Part shown: positions 19,262-29,237 of the stretch, in pieces
Layout of the letters: every line of letters starts with the position of its first letter
How positions within the stretch are numbered: position 1 is the stretch's first letter
From: an uncultured Paracoccaceae bacterium
Lineage (GTDB): Bacteria; Pseudomonadota; Alphaproteobacteria; Rhodobacterales; Rhodobacteraceae
Direction of reading: 5' to 3'
Length of the DNA stretch: 64,000 bases
NCBI GenBank assembly: GCA_947503775.1
Contig: CANNFE010000001.1
Coordinates: 434,001-498,000, forward strand
Translations under genes and position numbers: made by a program
Notes under the pieces: generated by a model
What the model was told of the DNA's origin: nothing
Databases searched by the model: none
What the model saw: only the letters and a program-made list of their open reading frames with translations

Positions 19262-20245
19262 TTATTGCCGTGCGAGATGCTCGGGCGCGGCCATTTCGAC
19301 CTCACCTGGTTCAAGAACGTCTCTGTCGAGATATTTGCCGGCGCTGTCTTCGCCCTCTTTCCACTCCAGGAAGGAGCGGAAGAAAAAGGCAATGCCTTGC
19401 AGAAAGACGAGGCCTGCAAAGGCCACTAGCAGCACTTTGAACAGGAAGTAGGCGTCGAACCCGTTGGGAGAGAAGCCGATTGTCTCGACATTCCAGCGTA
19501 GGGCGCGGCTTTTCATCATCAGCCGATCCAGCGTGTCCGATGCCGATGGGTTCGGTGTCACCAGGTGGCGCCAGAGGAAGAACCAGCCATAGAGCCAGAC
19601 TAGGATGGCAACTGGCATCATGAAGACCAGCGAGCCAAACATATCGATGACCCGCTTGGCCCGGTGGCCAATGGCGGAATAGACCAGATCGACGCGCACA
19701 TGGCCGCCTTGCACGAAGGTGTAGGTGCAGCACAATGTCACCACGAGCGCGTTCTCGAACTTCAGCATTTCAGCCCACCAGCTGATATCCTTTGTGAAGG
19801 AGGTGCCGATACCGAGTGAGATCTGCGACGCCGTGAAAATCCGCTGCATGAAAACGATAAGGATCTGCTGGAGCACCATCAGAAGACCGGCCCAGGCGAA
19901 GATGCGACCGATCAGGTTCGCCCCTCCTTCGAGGCCTCGCACGACGCCCCACATGAATTCATTTCGGATGAACCCGATGATCGCGATCACCAATACGATC
20001 AGCAGCACCGCAAAGAAAAATTCGACCGAGCCGCCGAAGTAGATGAAACGCATGAGCGCTTCTTTGTCAGACCAGTTGAGCCAGGCCGCAGGCTGCGCGA
20101 GTGCCGCGCCTATGTTGTAGAAGGCTTCAAGAAGATTGCCGAAAAACCACTGTATCGCGCCGCTCTCTTGAAATGCATCCAGACAGCTGAGCGTGTCTTC
20201 ATCGCGGGCCCGAAAAAATCCGGTGCAGGCGGTTTCGTTTTCCAT
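19262..20245 (-). CDS. TRAP transporter small permease DctQ, extended form
   Basis: DctQ core (LKFENALVVTLCCTYTFVQGGHVRVDLVYS) with extra N-terminal hydrophobic region; between DctM and DctP. Confidence 0.82.
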   Translation of the reverse strand: MENETACTGFFRARDEDTLSCLDAFQESGAIQWFFGNLLEAFYNIGAALAQPAAWLNWSDKEALMRFIYFGGSVEFFFAVLLIVLVIAIIGFIRNEFMWGVVRGLEGGANLIGRIFAWAGLLMVLQQILIVFMQRIFTASQISLGIGTSFTKDISWWAEMLKFENALVVTLCCTYTFVQGGHVRVDLVYSAIGHRAKRVIDMFGSLVFMMPVAILVWLYGWFFLWRHLVTPNPSASDTLDRLMMKSRALRWNVETIGFSPNGFDAYFLFKVLLVAFAGLVFLQGIAFFFRSFLEWKEGEDSAGKYLDRDVLEPGEVEMAAPEHLARQ

Positions 20246-20372
20246 GGTAAAGCCCCCGATAGAACAAGGCCGCTCCAAGCACTATGTGCATCCCTGCGGT
20301 CTTGTTTTTCGTCAGGCCCTTCCCGGATGGAAAGGGCCTGACGCGATCGTCGTGCGGATTTTATCCGGGCAA

Positions 20373-21455
20373 TCAGCCCAGGATACGATCCCGCTGGGTC
20401 CGGTACACACCCTCGGAGCGCGTGATCCAGTTGGAAGAGGAGCGCATCGACTCCATCGCACTTCCATGGATCTGAGCGTAAAGCTCGTCATCCATATACT
20501 GGTTGAGCGTTTCCTCAGCCGCAGTGCCCATCGCATCCCAGACGCTGTCGGGGAATTCGAGGATCTTCACACCACCGGACTGCAGACGCTGAAGCGCCGA
20601 ACCATTGTTGGCGAGGAACTGAGCAAGGTTCCATTGGTGCGCTTCGGCGCTGGCGATCTCGATGATCTTCTGCTGCGCGGGTGTCAGCTCGTCAAAGACG
20701 TCGCGGTTCGTCGCAAGCGACAGACCTGCGCCGGGCTCGTGGAAGCCTGCAGCATAGTAAAACTGCGTGATTTCCTGGAAACCGGCCTTTTCGTCGGCCC
20801 AGGGTCCGATCCATTCGGTGCCGTCGATCGCACCCGAAGCGAGCGCTTGATAGACTTCCGCACCCGGAAGGTTCTGAACCGATGCACCCATCTTGCCAAG
20901 TGCTTCGCCGCCAAGACCCGGCATCCGGAACTTCAGACCGTTGAAATCGCCCGGTCCGGTAATCTCCTGACGGAACCAGCCGCCAGCCTGCGCACCCGTG
21001 TTGCCCGCCAGGAACGACTTCAGACCGAAGATCTGACCCAGTTCGTCGTGCAGGTCCATGCCGCCGCCGAAATGATACCAATTGGTCAATTCCTGCGCTG
21101 TCATGCCGAAGGGCACGGCGGTAAAGAACGCGTAGCCCGGGTGCTGACCGACGAAGTAGTAGTCAGCGCCATGATACATGTCCGCCTGACCGGCGGTCAC
21201 GGCGTCGAAAACTTCGAATGCGCCAACGAGCTCGCCGGCGGCTTTGACGTCGATGGTCAGCTGGCCATCGGACATTTCGGTAATCGTGTCGGCGACACGT
21301 TGAGCCGCATCAAAGACGCCAGCAAGTCCGCGGCCCCACGTGGTGACCATGGTCAATGTGCGATTGCCCTGTGCGTAAGCCGGTGCTGCCAGCGTGGTCG
21401 CTGCTGCTGCCGAGCCGCCCAGAGCCGACGTCTTCAGAAAAGAACGACGATCCAT
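20373..21455 (-). CDS. TRAP transporter substrate-binding protein DctP (Tat-type signal)
   Basis: MDRRSFLKTSALGGSAAAATTLAAPAYAQGNRTLTMVTTWGRGL...; RRSFLK twin-arginine motif. Confidence 0.88.
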   Translation of the reverse strand: MDRRSFLKTSALGGSAAAATTLAAPAYAQGNRTLTMVTTWGRGLAGVFDAAQRVADTITEMSDGQLTIDVKAAGELVGAFEVFDAVTAGQADMYHGADYYFVGQHPGYAFFTAVPFGMTAQELTNWYHFGGGMDLHDELGQIFGLKSFLAGNTGAQAGGWFRQEITGPGDFNGLKFRMPGLGGEALGKMGASVQNLPGAEVYQALASGAIDGTEWIGPWADEKAGFQEITQFYYAAGFHEPGAGLSLATNRDVFDELTPAQQKIIEIASAEAHQWNLAQFLANNGSALQRLQSGGVKILEFPDSVWDAMGTAAEETLNQYMDDELYAQIHGSAMESMRSSSNWITRSEGVYRTQRDRILG

Positions 21456-21624
21456 AGGTGGTATCCTCCCATTTTTATAAGAACCTGCCCCCTCCCCCGG
21501 GGACTGGCCAACTCGTTGCAAGTGGCGCGAGACTAGCGTCTGAGACCGGGGTGTAAATAGCTGAAAAGCGCTTCCATTTGGCGCATTTGCCTGATCTTTC
21601 ATCGATATTTGAAGAGACACCTCA

Positions 21625-21638
21625 TGTTAGCGATCACA
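21625..21638. promoter_or_regulatory. CceR/PckR-like operator candidate between the TRAP operon and ilv leader
   Basis: TGTTAGCGATCACA; matches the left arm of the edd/fbaB sites exactly. Confidence 0.35.
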
Positions 21639-21803
21639 GACCGCGCCTCGGTCGAAAAGAGCACGCATTTCCAGATTCGGCACTCACATTGACCTGCCTG
21701 AAAGGAAATTGCGAAAAATCGCACGTCTGCGACACAATCTCCAAAGAGCTGTTGACCTTAATGAGGAAGACCGGCATAGCTGCATCTCACGATGGAGAAG
21801 ATG

Positions 21804-21851
21804 ATGAAGCTCGTACTCATTCTTGTAGGACAAAGGCGCATGGGTCGATAA
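21804..21851 (+). CDS. ilv leader peptide MKLVLILVGQRRMGR
   Basis: Small ORF preceded by GGAG; six consecutive branched-chain codons (LVLILV); followed by mutually exclusive hairpins. Confidence 0.8.
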   Translation: MKLVLILVGQRRMGR

Positions 21852-21905
21852 TCGACAACCAGACCGGTTCCCATGCGCCCCCGATACAATCGGGGGCTTT
21901 TTTTT
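21835..21905 (+). promoter_or_regulatory. Transcription attenuator of ilvI
   Basis: Antiterminator GGCGCATGGG (21835-21844) with CCCATGCGCC (21870-21879) versus terminator GCCCCCGA-tacaa-TCGGGGGC (21877-21897) plus T8. Confidence 0.85.
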
Positions 21906-21959
21906 GCCCAACGCATGTATGATGACGCGCAAAACTGACGACAAACGGAGATCTTCAAG

Positions 21960-23705
21960 ATGACACGTCAGATGACCGGAGCAAAAATGGTGGTTCAAGC
22001 GCTGAAGGATCAGGGCGTGGACACGGTATTTGGATATCCCGGTGGCGCTGTCCTTCCGATCTATGACGAGATTTTCCAGCAGAACGAGATCCAGCATATC
22101 CTTGTCCGGCACGAGCAAGGTGCGGTCCACGCCGCCGAAGGCTATGCCCGCTCGACCGGAAAGCCGGGCGTTGCGCTGGTCACGTCCGGCCCCGGGGCGA
22201 CCAATGCGGTCACCGGCCTCACGGATGCCTTGATGGATTCGATCCCGATCATCGTGCTGACCGGGCAGGTTCCGACTTTCATGATCGGCTCCGATGCCTT
22301 TCAGGAGGCCGACACAGTCGGGATCACCCGCCCCTGCACCAAGCACAATTGGCTGGTCAAAGAGACCGACCGTCTGTCCGCCACGATCCACGAAGCGTTC
22401 CATGTCGCAACCCACGGCCGTCCGGGGCCGGTTCTGATCGACATTCCCAAGGATGTTCAATTCGCAACGGGCGCCTACAGCCCGGCCCATGCGGTCGAAA
22501 CGCATTACGCTCCGCGGACCGACGGCGATCCCGAGGCGATCGATGCGCTCGTCGACCTGATAGAGACAGCGACGCGCCCTGTCTTCTATACGGGCGGCGG
22601 CGTCATCAATTCAGGCCCCGAGGCGAGCCAGCTGCTTCGCGAGCTTGTCGCCGAAACCGATTTTCCGATCACCTCGACCCTGATGGGGCTCGGCGCCTAT
22701 CCCGCTTCCGGCAAGAACTGGCTGGGCATGCTGGGGATGCACGGCCTCTACGAGGCCAACATGGCGATGCATGACTGCGATCTCATGATCAATATCGGCG
22801 CCCGTTTCGATGACCGCATCACGGGGCGCACCGATGCGTTCAGTCCCAAATCGAAAAAGGCGCATATCGATATCGATCCCTCCTCGATCAACAAGGTCAT
22901 CCATGTCGATGTCCCGATCCTGGGCGATGTCGCGACCGTGCTGAAGGCCGTTCTGGCGCGCTGGAAAGAGCGTGGATCGAAAACCGCCGATATCAGCGCG
23001 TGGTGGGACGAGATCAAGGAATGGCGCAAGATCAACTGCCTGGCCTTCACCCAGGAAGGTCCGTCGATCAAACCGCAATACGCTCTGGAACGGCTCGAGG
23101 CGCTGACGAAGGATCATGATCGGTACATCTGCACCGAGGTCGGCCAGCACCAGATGTGGGCCGCGCAGTATCTTGGCTTCGAAGAGCCGAACCGATGGAT
23201 GACCTCCGGCGGGCTCGGGACGATGGGCTACGGTCACCCCGCCTCCATCGGCGTGCAACTGGCACATCCCGATGCGCTCGTCATCAATGTCGCGGGCGAG
23301 GCGTCCTGGCTGATGAACATGCAGGAGATGGGAACGTCGGTCCAATACCGCCTGCCCGTCAAACAGTTCATCCTGAATAACGAGCGGCTCGGCATGGTGC
23401 GCCAATGGCAGGAGCTGCTGCATGGCGAGCGCTATTCGCAAAGCTGGTCTGAGGCCCTGCCCGACTTCGTCAAACTGGCCGAGGCCTTTGGGGCCAAGGG
23501 GATCATGGTGTCGGACCCCGCCGATCTGGACGACGCGATCCAAGAGATGATCAATCACGACGGCCCGGTTCTCTTCGATTGCCTGGTGGAGAAACACGAG
23601 AACTGCTTCCCAATGATCCCCTCGGGCAAAGCGCATAACGAGATGCTGCTTGCCAATGCTCAGACCCAAGGTCAGATCACGGCCACGGGGGCAGTGCTTG
23701 TCTAG
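21960..23705 (+). CDS. ilvI: Acetolactate synthase large subunit
   Basis: MTRQMTGAKMVVQALKDQGVDTVFGYPGGAVLPIYDEI... 581 aa, TPP-binding motifs. Confidence 0.95.
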   Translation: MTRQMTGAKMVVQALKDQGVDTVFGYPGGAVLPIYDEIFQQNEIQHILVRHEQGAVHAAEGYARSTGKPGVALVTSGPGATNAVTGLTDALMDSIPIIVLTGQVPTFMIGSDAFQEADTVGITRPCTKHNWLVKETDRLSATIHEAFHVATHGRPGPVLIDIPKDVQFATGAYSPAHAVETHYAPRTDGDPEAIDALVDLIETATRPVFYTGGGVINSGPEASQLLRELVAETDFPITSTLMGLGAYPASGKNWLGMLGMHGLYEANMAMHDCDLMINIGARFDDRITGRTDAFSPKSKKAHIDIDPSSINKVIHVDVPILGDVATVLKAVLARWKERGSKTADISAWWDEIKEWRKINCLAFTQEGPSIKPQYALERLEALTKDHDRYICTEVGQHQMWAAQYLGFEEPNRWMTSGGLGTMGYGHPASIGVQLAHPDALVINVAGEASWLMNMQEMGTSVQYRLPVKQFILNNERLGMVRQWQELLHGERYSQSWSEALPDFVKLAEAFGAKGIMVSDPADLDDAIQEMINHDGPVLFDCLVEKHENCFPMIPSGKAHNEMLLANAQTQGQITATGAVLV

Positions 23706-23718
23706 TAAAGGTGATCGG

Positions 23719-24573
23719 ATGAGCGAGACATCGACCCTCGAACAGAAAGAGATCGTGACCGTAGACACCTGCTTCGGTCCGATCGAAGCCTATGAGAACG
23801 ACCTCATCACCGAACATCTCGAGCAATTCGGGAATCTCACCAGACCAGAATTCGCCTTCGCAACGAGTGTCGTGACGCCCCACACCAAGATGTTCGATCT
23901 TGGCGCGCATATCGGCACGTTCTCGATGACAGCCATGGCCAAGATGTCCTCCAGAGCGCAGATCTTGGCGGTCGAGGGAAGCCCTGCCACCGCGGCTATT
24001 TTAAGTCGAAATATCAACCGTCTAACGCTGACGGCGAGTGGAACCCAGATCGATGAGCGACCGCACGTTACGGTCTTAAACGCCCTAATGGTCCCGTCCC
24101 GAGACCGGTTCTCCCTGGCAGAGAACGAGACCAATACCGGCGCCAGCAGGCTTTCTCTGGAACAACACGGGGCAGGTTCCGAAACAGAGATCCCGCAGTT
24201 CGGGATCGATCAGCTTGTCGAGAAATATTTCCGGCCCGATTACATCAAGATCGACCTGGAGAGTATAGAAGGTCTGCTTCTTGGCTCCTCCACATATGTT
24301 TCAGCGACCAAGCCGCTGATCTACATGGAAGTTGCCAGACATGCGATGGGCAGTTTCGGAACAAAACTGACTGACCTCGATGCGTTCATGAAGAAGCTCG
24401 GATACGTCTTTTACGTGAACGATTTCGACCGAAACGGCCCTCATGACATCTTCAGAGTTCGCCGCATCAACGATCTTGCAACATATAGAAAGTTCTTCGA
24501 CGTCCTATGCGTGCCCGAAAGCAGCGAGTTGAGCGGTACCTTTAGCCGGTATTTCGGGACGCGAGGCTGCTGA
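23719..24573 (+). CDS. FkbM family methyltransferase
   Basis: KMFDLGAHIGTFSMTAMAK...ILAVEGSPATAAILSRNI...PDYIKIDLESIEGLLLGSS. Confidence 0.85.
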   Translation: MSETSTLEQKEIVTVDTCFGPIEAYENDLITEHLEQFGNLTRPEFAFATSVVTPHTKMFDLGAHIGTFSMTAMAKMSSRAQILAVEGSPATAAILSRNINRLTLTASGTQIDERPHVTVLNALMVPSRDRFSLAENETNTGASRLSLEQHGAGSETEIPQFGIDQLVEKYFRPDYIKIDLESIEGLLLGSSTYVSATKPLIYMEVARHAMGSFGTKLTDLDAFMKKLGYVFYVNDFDRNGPHDIFRVRRINDLATYRKFFDVLCVPESSELSGTFSRYFGTRGC

Positions 24574-24660
24574 AATGCTAAGTCTAAGCTTCAACGTGGC
24601 CATAGCAATTCGCCTCAGTCAAGATTTGCAGCTCCCTCAGCAGTCCGGGGTCCCGAAGAG

Positions 24661-25050
24661 ATGATCGAGAAGAAAGATCGCTCCAAGGGTTTCGACCCCG
24701 CAAGGCGCAAAGCAAAAGACAATGCGCGTCAACGCAAGATCGCGGCCAACAGCTCTGACAAGGCCGCCCGCAAGCATGCCAGAAAGCTAAAGGCAATGGA
24801 GAACCGTCGTATCAGGCGGATCGGAAAGGTCGGTCTTGCGGAACGTCCTGAAGAATATGCGGATGCCCTTCGCCCTTCCCATCGCCATAAAGACAGACAC
24901 TGGGGCACCGAGAACGCAGCCAAACGCAGAGCACAGCGCACCGAAGAGCGCGCTTTACTTGATGAAACAGCTGGTCAGCCCCCCTCCGGCCGAAGCCGCG
25001 TTTCGCTGATCCGAATGGGTTTGCGGAACTATAACAAGGAAGAAGAATGA
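24661..25050 (+). CDS. Small highly basic hypothetical protein
   Basis: 129 aa, K/R-rich; directly precedes ilvH. Confidence 0.55.
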   Translation: MIEKKDRSKGFDPARRKAKDNARQRKIAANSSDKAARKHARKLKAMENRRIRRIGKVGLAERPEEYADALRPSHRHKDRHWGTENAAKRRAQRTEERALLDETAGQPPSGRSRVSLIRMGLRNYNKEEE

Positions 25051-25053
25051 GAT

Positions 25054-25611
25054 ATGTCAGCCCTAAAGATCAAAAAAGGCGCCACAAGCCACTCTGCCTA
25101 TAACCTGAGGCCTGCTTTTTCCGAAACGATCGAGCGGCACACCCTCGCGGTCGTCGTCGGCAACGAGCCGGGCGTTCTGGCGCGGGTGATCGGGCTTTTC
25201 TCCGGACGCGGCTACAACATCGAGAGCCTGACGGTCGCCGAAATCGATCATGAGGGGCACCGCTCGCGCATCACGATCGTCACGACCGGCACGCCGCAGG
25301 TGATCGAGCAGATCCGTGCGCAGCTTGGCCGGATCGTCTCGGTGCACGAGGTTCACGATCTCACGGTGGAGGGACCATCCGTGGAGCGGGAGCTGGCTTT
25401 GCTAAAGGTGAAGGGAACGGGCGACAAACGGCTCGAGGCGATGAGGATGGCCGATATCTTTCGGGCCAAGGCCGTCGACAGCACGCTGGAAAGCTTTGTT
25501 TTCGAGCTGACCGGAACACCCGAAAAGATCGATGCCTTCATCGATCTGATGCGTCCGCTTGGTCTGTCGGATATTGCGCGAACCGGTGTTGCCGCCTTGT
25601 CGCGAGGTTAA
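25054..25611 (+). CDS. ilvH: Acetolactate synthase small subunit
   Basis: HTLAVVVGNEPGVLARVIGLFSGRGYNIESLTVAEIDHEGHRSRITIVTTG ACT domain. Confidence 0.95.
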   Translation: MSALKIKKGATSHSAYNLRPAFSETIERHTLAVVVGNEPGVLARVIGLFSGRGYNIESLTVAEIDHEGHRSRITIVTTGTPQVIEQIRAQLGRIVSVHEVHDLTVEGPSVERELALLKVKGTGDKRLEAMRMADIFRAKAVDSTLESFVFELTGTPEKIDAFIDLMRPLGLSDIARTGVAALSRG

Positions 25612-25614
25612 AAT

Positions 25615-25656
25615 CCGCCGCCTCCCGGGGGGAAGATAGAGAGGGGAAGGCGGCGG
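25615..25656. terminator. Convergent hairpin between ilvH and the EF-hand gene
   Basis: CCGCCGCCT ... AGGCGGCGG, 9-bp perfect stem. Confidence 0.5.
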
Positions 25657-25665
25657 AAGTCGGTC

Positions 25666-25908
25666 TTAGCCGCCCGAGGGGACGAGACCGTTGGCTTCGG
25701 CTGCCGCCATTTCCTCGACATCGGCCGCACCATCGGCGTTCACGTCGATTGCCGTGAACAGGTCTTCCGTCATGTCGGGATATGCAGCGGTCAGCTCGGG
25801 GTAGCTGTAAAGCCCGTCACCATCGGTATCGATCGCCGGATCGACTTCCTGAGCGATGGCGGGAAGGGCAAAACCAATTGCAGCAAGGGTCAAGACAAGC
25901 TTTTTCAT
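25666..25908 (-). CDS. Secreted EF-hand protein
   Basis: Signal peptide; DTDGDGLYSYPEL and DVNADGAADVEEM EF-hand loops. Confidence 0.8.
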   Translation of the reverse strand: MKKLVLTLAAIGFALPAIAQEVDPAIDTDGDGLYSYPELTAAYPDMTEDLFTAIDVNADGAADVEEMAAAEANGLVPSGG

Positions 25909-26189
25909 TGTAAGTACTCCTGTTGATCACTGTTAAGAGAACCGCCTGTATCTGCGTCCTCGAGATCAATCTGACAGCAGCCCGCACCGCATCGCCACCC
26001 CGACTACCGATTGCACGATATCCACGCGGAGCTTCGCTTGACGGCCCATTTTTGAGGCGCGGCTTTCCGCGCGAAGGGGGTCCGGGGGCCTTTTTCGGCG
26101 GATTGACACCATGAAAAACAGGAGGTCTGAGCGGCGCGTGGCCGGATTTGGCCGATCTGAAAGAGCCGAAAAGCGAATCGGGGACCCGG

Positions 26190-27305
26190 CTAGAAAGCGA
26201 TTTTTGACAGATTTTCGGGATCTGTGATCGATCCGCCGCAGCACGGGGCCGCGACGCCTGTCGATCCGGGTGCGGATATGGGCCATCCTTGCACGCTTCG
26301 CGCGGCGAGAAAGGCGAAGGCCTGCGCTTCGAGCATGTCACCATCAAGACCGAAGGCCTCGACAGGGTCGACAAGCGTTCCGGCCCGCTCCGCGATCATC
26401 GACATCAGCACCGGATTGCGCCTCCCGCCGCCGGTGACCAGCACCCGGTTCGGGCGGGACGGGCATTGGGCGAACCCTGCACTCACGGTTGCAGCGGTGA
26501 TGGCGCAAAGCGTTGCTGCGGCATCCGCATCGGGCAAAGCCCCAACACGCTCCGTCAGGTCGGCGACATCCAGACGATCCAATGACTTTGGCGGGACCTT
26601 CGCATAAAACGGGTCGGTCAGGACAGCGGCGACGATATCCTCGCGGACCCGGCCGGTTGCGGAAAGCTGGCCGTCGCGATCCTCGGGCAGACCGCAGCGC
26701 AGGGTCATCAAATCGTTGAGCGGCGCATTCGCGGGCCCGGTGTCAAAGGCAAGCAGCGCCCCGTCCTCTGCCGGATCCAGGATCCGGGGATTGCACCAGG
26801 TCAGATTGGCGATGCCCCCTAGGTTGAGAAAGGCGACAGGCTCGTCCGCCCCCATCCAGCGGGCGCAGGCGTGGTGATAGAAAGGCGCCAGCGGCGCCCC
26901 CTGCCCCCCGGCCGCGACATCCGCCGATCTGAAATCCCAGACCACGGGCGCGCCCAGCTTTTCGGCAAGCCGGTCGCCAGAGCCAACCTGCAAAGTTCTG
27001 CCGTTTGCCGGATCATGGGACAATGTCTGCCCATGAAAGCCGACAAGTTCGATCTTTTCGAAACGCGACAGAAGGTCGATATGCGCCGAGGTCACGACAT
27101 CCGCCGCCGCATCGACCTCAGGACCCGCCCAAAGCCCGAAGCCCGCCCGGATCACGTCCCGCTCCTCTTCCGTATATTCGCGATAATCGCTTGGCCCAAA
27201 GGAGATGATCCGCTCCCCGTCCGTTTCGATCACTGCGGCATCGACACCGTCGAGCGATGTGCCCGACATGGACCCAAGAACGCGCCGGACAGACCCTTTC
27301 GACAT
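26190..27305 (-). CDS. anmK: Anhydro-N-acetylmuramic acid kinase
   Basis: VLGSMSGTSLDGVDAAV...LVGFHGQTLSHDP...LLAFDTGPANAPLNDL. Confidence 0.94.
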   Translation of the reverse strand: MSKGSVRRVLGSMSGTSLDGVDAAVIETDGERIISFGPSDYREYTEEERDVIRAGFGLWAGPEVDAAADVVTSAHIDLLSRFEKIELVGFHGQTLSHDPANGRTLQVGSGDRLAEKLGAPVVWDFRSADVAAGGQGAPLAPFYHHACARWMGADEPVAFLNLGGIANLTWCNPRILDPAEDGALLAFDTGPANAPLNDLMTLRCGLPEDRDGQLSATGRVREDIVAAVLTDPFYAKVPPKSLDRLDVADLTERVGALPDADAAATLCAITAATVSAGFAQCPSRPNRVLVTGGGRRNPVLMSMIAERAGTLVDPVEAFGLDGDMLEAQAFAFLAARSVQGWPISAPGSTGVAAPCCGGSITDPENLSKIAF

Positions 27306-27371
27306 GCTGCTTTCCCTGACCACGGACCGCCACTATAGAAGGCCTCACCCGCAAATCTAGAGAACGGTCCC

Positions 27372-28625
27372 ATGACATACCATCCGAAATCGGACTTCAT
27401 CGCCATCATGATGGAGCGCGGCTTCGTCGCCGATTGCACAGATTATCAGGGCCTTGACGAGGCTTTGGCCAAGGGAACCGTTGCGGGATATATCGGCTTT
27501 GATGCGACTGCCTCCTCGCTGCATGTCGGCTCGTTGATCCAGATCATGCTTTTGCGCTGGCTGCAAAAGACCGGTCACAGGCCGATCACGCTCATGGGCG
27601 GCGGCACAACGAAGGTCGGCGATCCGAGTTTCCGCTCGGATGAGCGTCCCCTCCTTGGACCAGAGCAGATCGACGAGAATATCGCCGGTATCCGCAAGGT
27701 CTTTGCGGGATATCTGACCTATGGTGACGGTCCAACGGACGCGATGATGATCAACAACGCCGAATGGCTGGACGATCTGAACTACCTCGATTTCTTGCGG
27801 GATATCGGTCGGCATTTCTCGATCAATCGAATGCTGTCCTTCGACAGTGTCAAGTCGCGGCTGGATCGCGAGCAATCACTGTCTTTCCTCGAATTCAACT
27901 ACATGATCCTGCAAGCCTATGACTTCCTGGAGCTCAACCGGCGCTATGGCTGCCTTCTGCAGATGGGCGGCTCGGACCAGTGGGGCAATATCGTCAACGG
28001 CATCGACCTGACCCGCCGGGTTCTCGATCACGAGATCTATGGGCTGACCTCGCCTCTTTTGACGACGTCCGATGGGCGCAAGATGGGGAAATCGGCCGGC
28101 GGCGCAGTCTGGCTGGATAGCGATCTGCTGTCGCCCTACGAGTTCTGGCAGTACTGGCGCAACACCACCGATGCCGATACGGGCCGGTTCCTCAAGCTCT
28201 ACACCGAGCTTCCTATCGAGGACTGCGAACGGCTCGGCGCGCTCGAGGGGGCCGAGATCAACGAAGCCAAGATCCGTCTTGCCAACGAGGTGACGACGCT
28301 TCTTCACGGAGCCGAGGCGGCGAAGGCGGCCGAGACGACGGCGCGCGAGGTGTTCGAAAAAGGCGGGGTTGGAGATGATCTTCCAACGCTATCGCTTAGC
28401 TCGGACGATCTGGGCGACGGCATTTCCGTGGTTCAGCTTCTGGTGCGGTCGGGGCTTGCCCCCTCCGGCAAGGAGGCCAAACGCATGATCGAAGGCGGCG
28501 GCGCGCGGCTGGATGACCAACCGCTGACGGATACAGGCCGGTTCTTCGACCGCGAGGCTTTGTCCTCACCGCTTAAGCTGAGCGCCGGAAAAAAGCGGCA
28601 CGCCTTGATCCGGCTGGAGGACTGA
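27372..28625 (+). CDS. tyrS: Tyrosyl-tRNA synthetase
   Basis: [33 protein letters not shown]-terminal S4-like domain. Confidence 0.97.
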   Translation: MTYHPKSDFIAIMMERGFVADCTDYQGLDEALAKGTVAGYIGFDATASSLHVGSLIQIMLLRWLQKTGHRPITLMGGGTTKVGDPSFRSDERPLLGPEQIDENIAGIRKVFAGYLTYGDGPTDAMMINNAEWLDDLNYLDFLRDIGRHFSINRMLSFDSVKSRLDREQSLSFLEFNYMILQAYDFLELNRRYGCLLQMGGSDQWGNIVNGIDLTRRVLDHEIYGLTSPLLTTSDGRKMGKSAGGAVWLDSDLLSPYEFWQYWRNTTDADTGRFLKLYTELPIEDCERLGALEGAEINEAKIRLANEVTTLLHGAEAAKAAETTAREVFEKGGVGDDLPTLSLSSDDLGDGISVVQLLVRSGLAPSGKEAKRMIEGGGARLDDQPLTDTGRFFDREALSSPLKLSAGKKRHALIRLED

Positions 28626-28651
28626 CGCCACCAGCGTCACGGCAGCCGATA

Positions 28652-28683
28652 GATCCCCGCAGAGCATATGATCTGCGGGGATC
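28652..28683. terminator. Convergent hairpin between tyrS and PPIase
   Basis: GATCCCCGCAGA-gcatatga-TCTGCGGGGATC, perfect 12-bp arms. Confidence 0.7.
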
Positions 28684-28688
28684 GTTCG

Positions 28689-29237
28689 TTATTCCGTGAC
28701 GCTCACGGATTGCATGACATCCGCCTCGCCGACAACAGCGCCGTTGCCGCCTGTTCCGCGCTTGATCGCGTCAAGCGTCTCCAGCCCGTCGGTGACTTCG
28801 CCGACAACTGTGTATTGCCCATTCAGATGCGGGGCCGCGTCGAACATGATGAAAAACTGGCTGTTGGCCGAATTAAGATCATCCCGGCTGCGCGCCATCC
28901 CAACCGTTCCCCGATCGAAGGAGCGATCGGAAAACTCCGCTTCAAGATCCGGCCGCGACGATCCGCCGGTGCCAGCCCGGTTCAGATCACCCGAGGCCAG
29001 ACCGAATTCGACATCGCCCGTCTGGGCCATGAAGCCGTCGATCACGCGGTGAAAGACCACCCCGTCATAGGCGCCTTCGCTGGCCAAGGCGGTGATCTGT
29101 TCGACATGGTTCGGCGCCACATCCTCGAAGAGATCGATGGTGATCGTGCCTTTCGCTTCTCCGGCAACCTCGATCTGCAGGCCCGTCGCCGCGGCCGGAC
29201 CGGCCGCCAGCATCGCCAGGATCAGAACACTACGCAT
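28689..29237 (-). CDS. Secreted cyclophilin-type peptidyl-prolyl cis-trans isomerase
   Basis: Signal peptide; [19 protein letters not shown]...[11 protein letters not shown]. Confidence 0.92.
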   Translation of the reverse strand: MRSVLILAMLAAGPAAATGLQIEVAGEAKGTITIDLFEDVAPNHVEQITALASEGAYDGVVFHRVIDGFMAQTGDVEFGLASGDLNRAGTGGSSRPDLEAEFSDRSFDRGTVGMARSRDDLNSANSQFFIMFDAAPHLNGQYTVVGEVTDGLETLDAIKRGTGGNGAVVGEADVMQSVSVTE

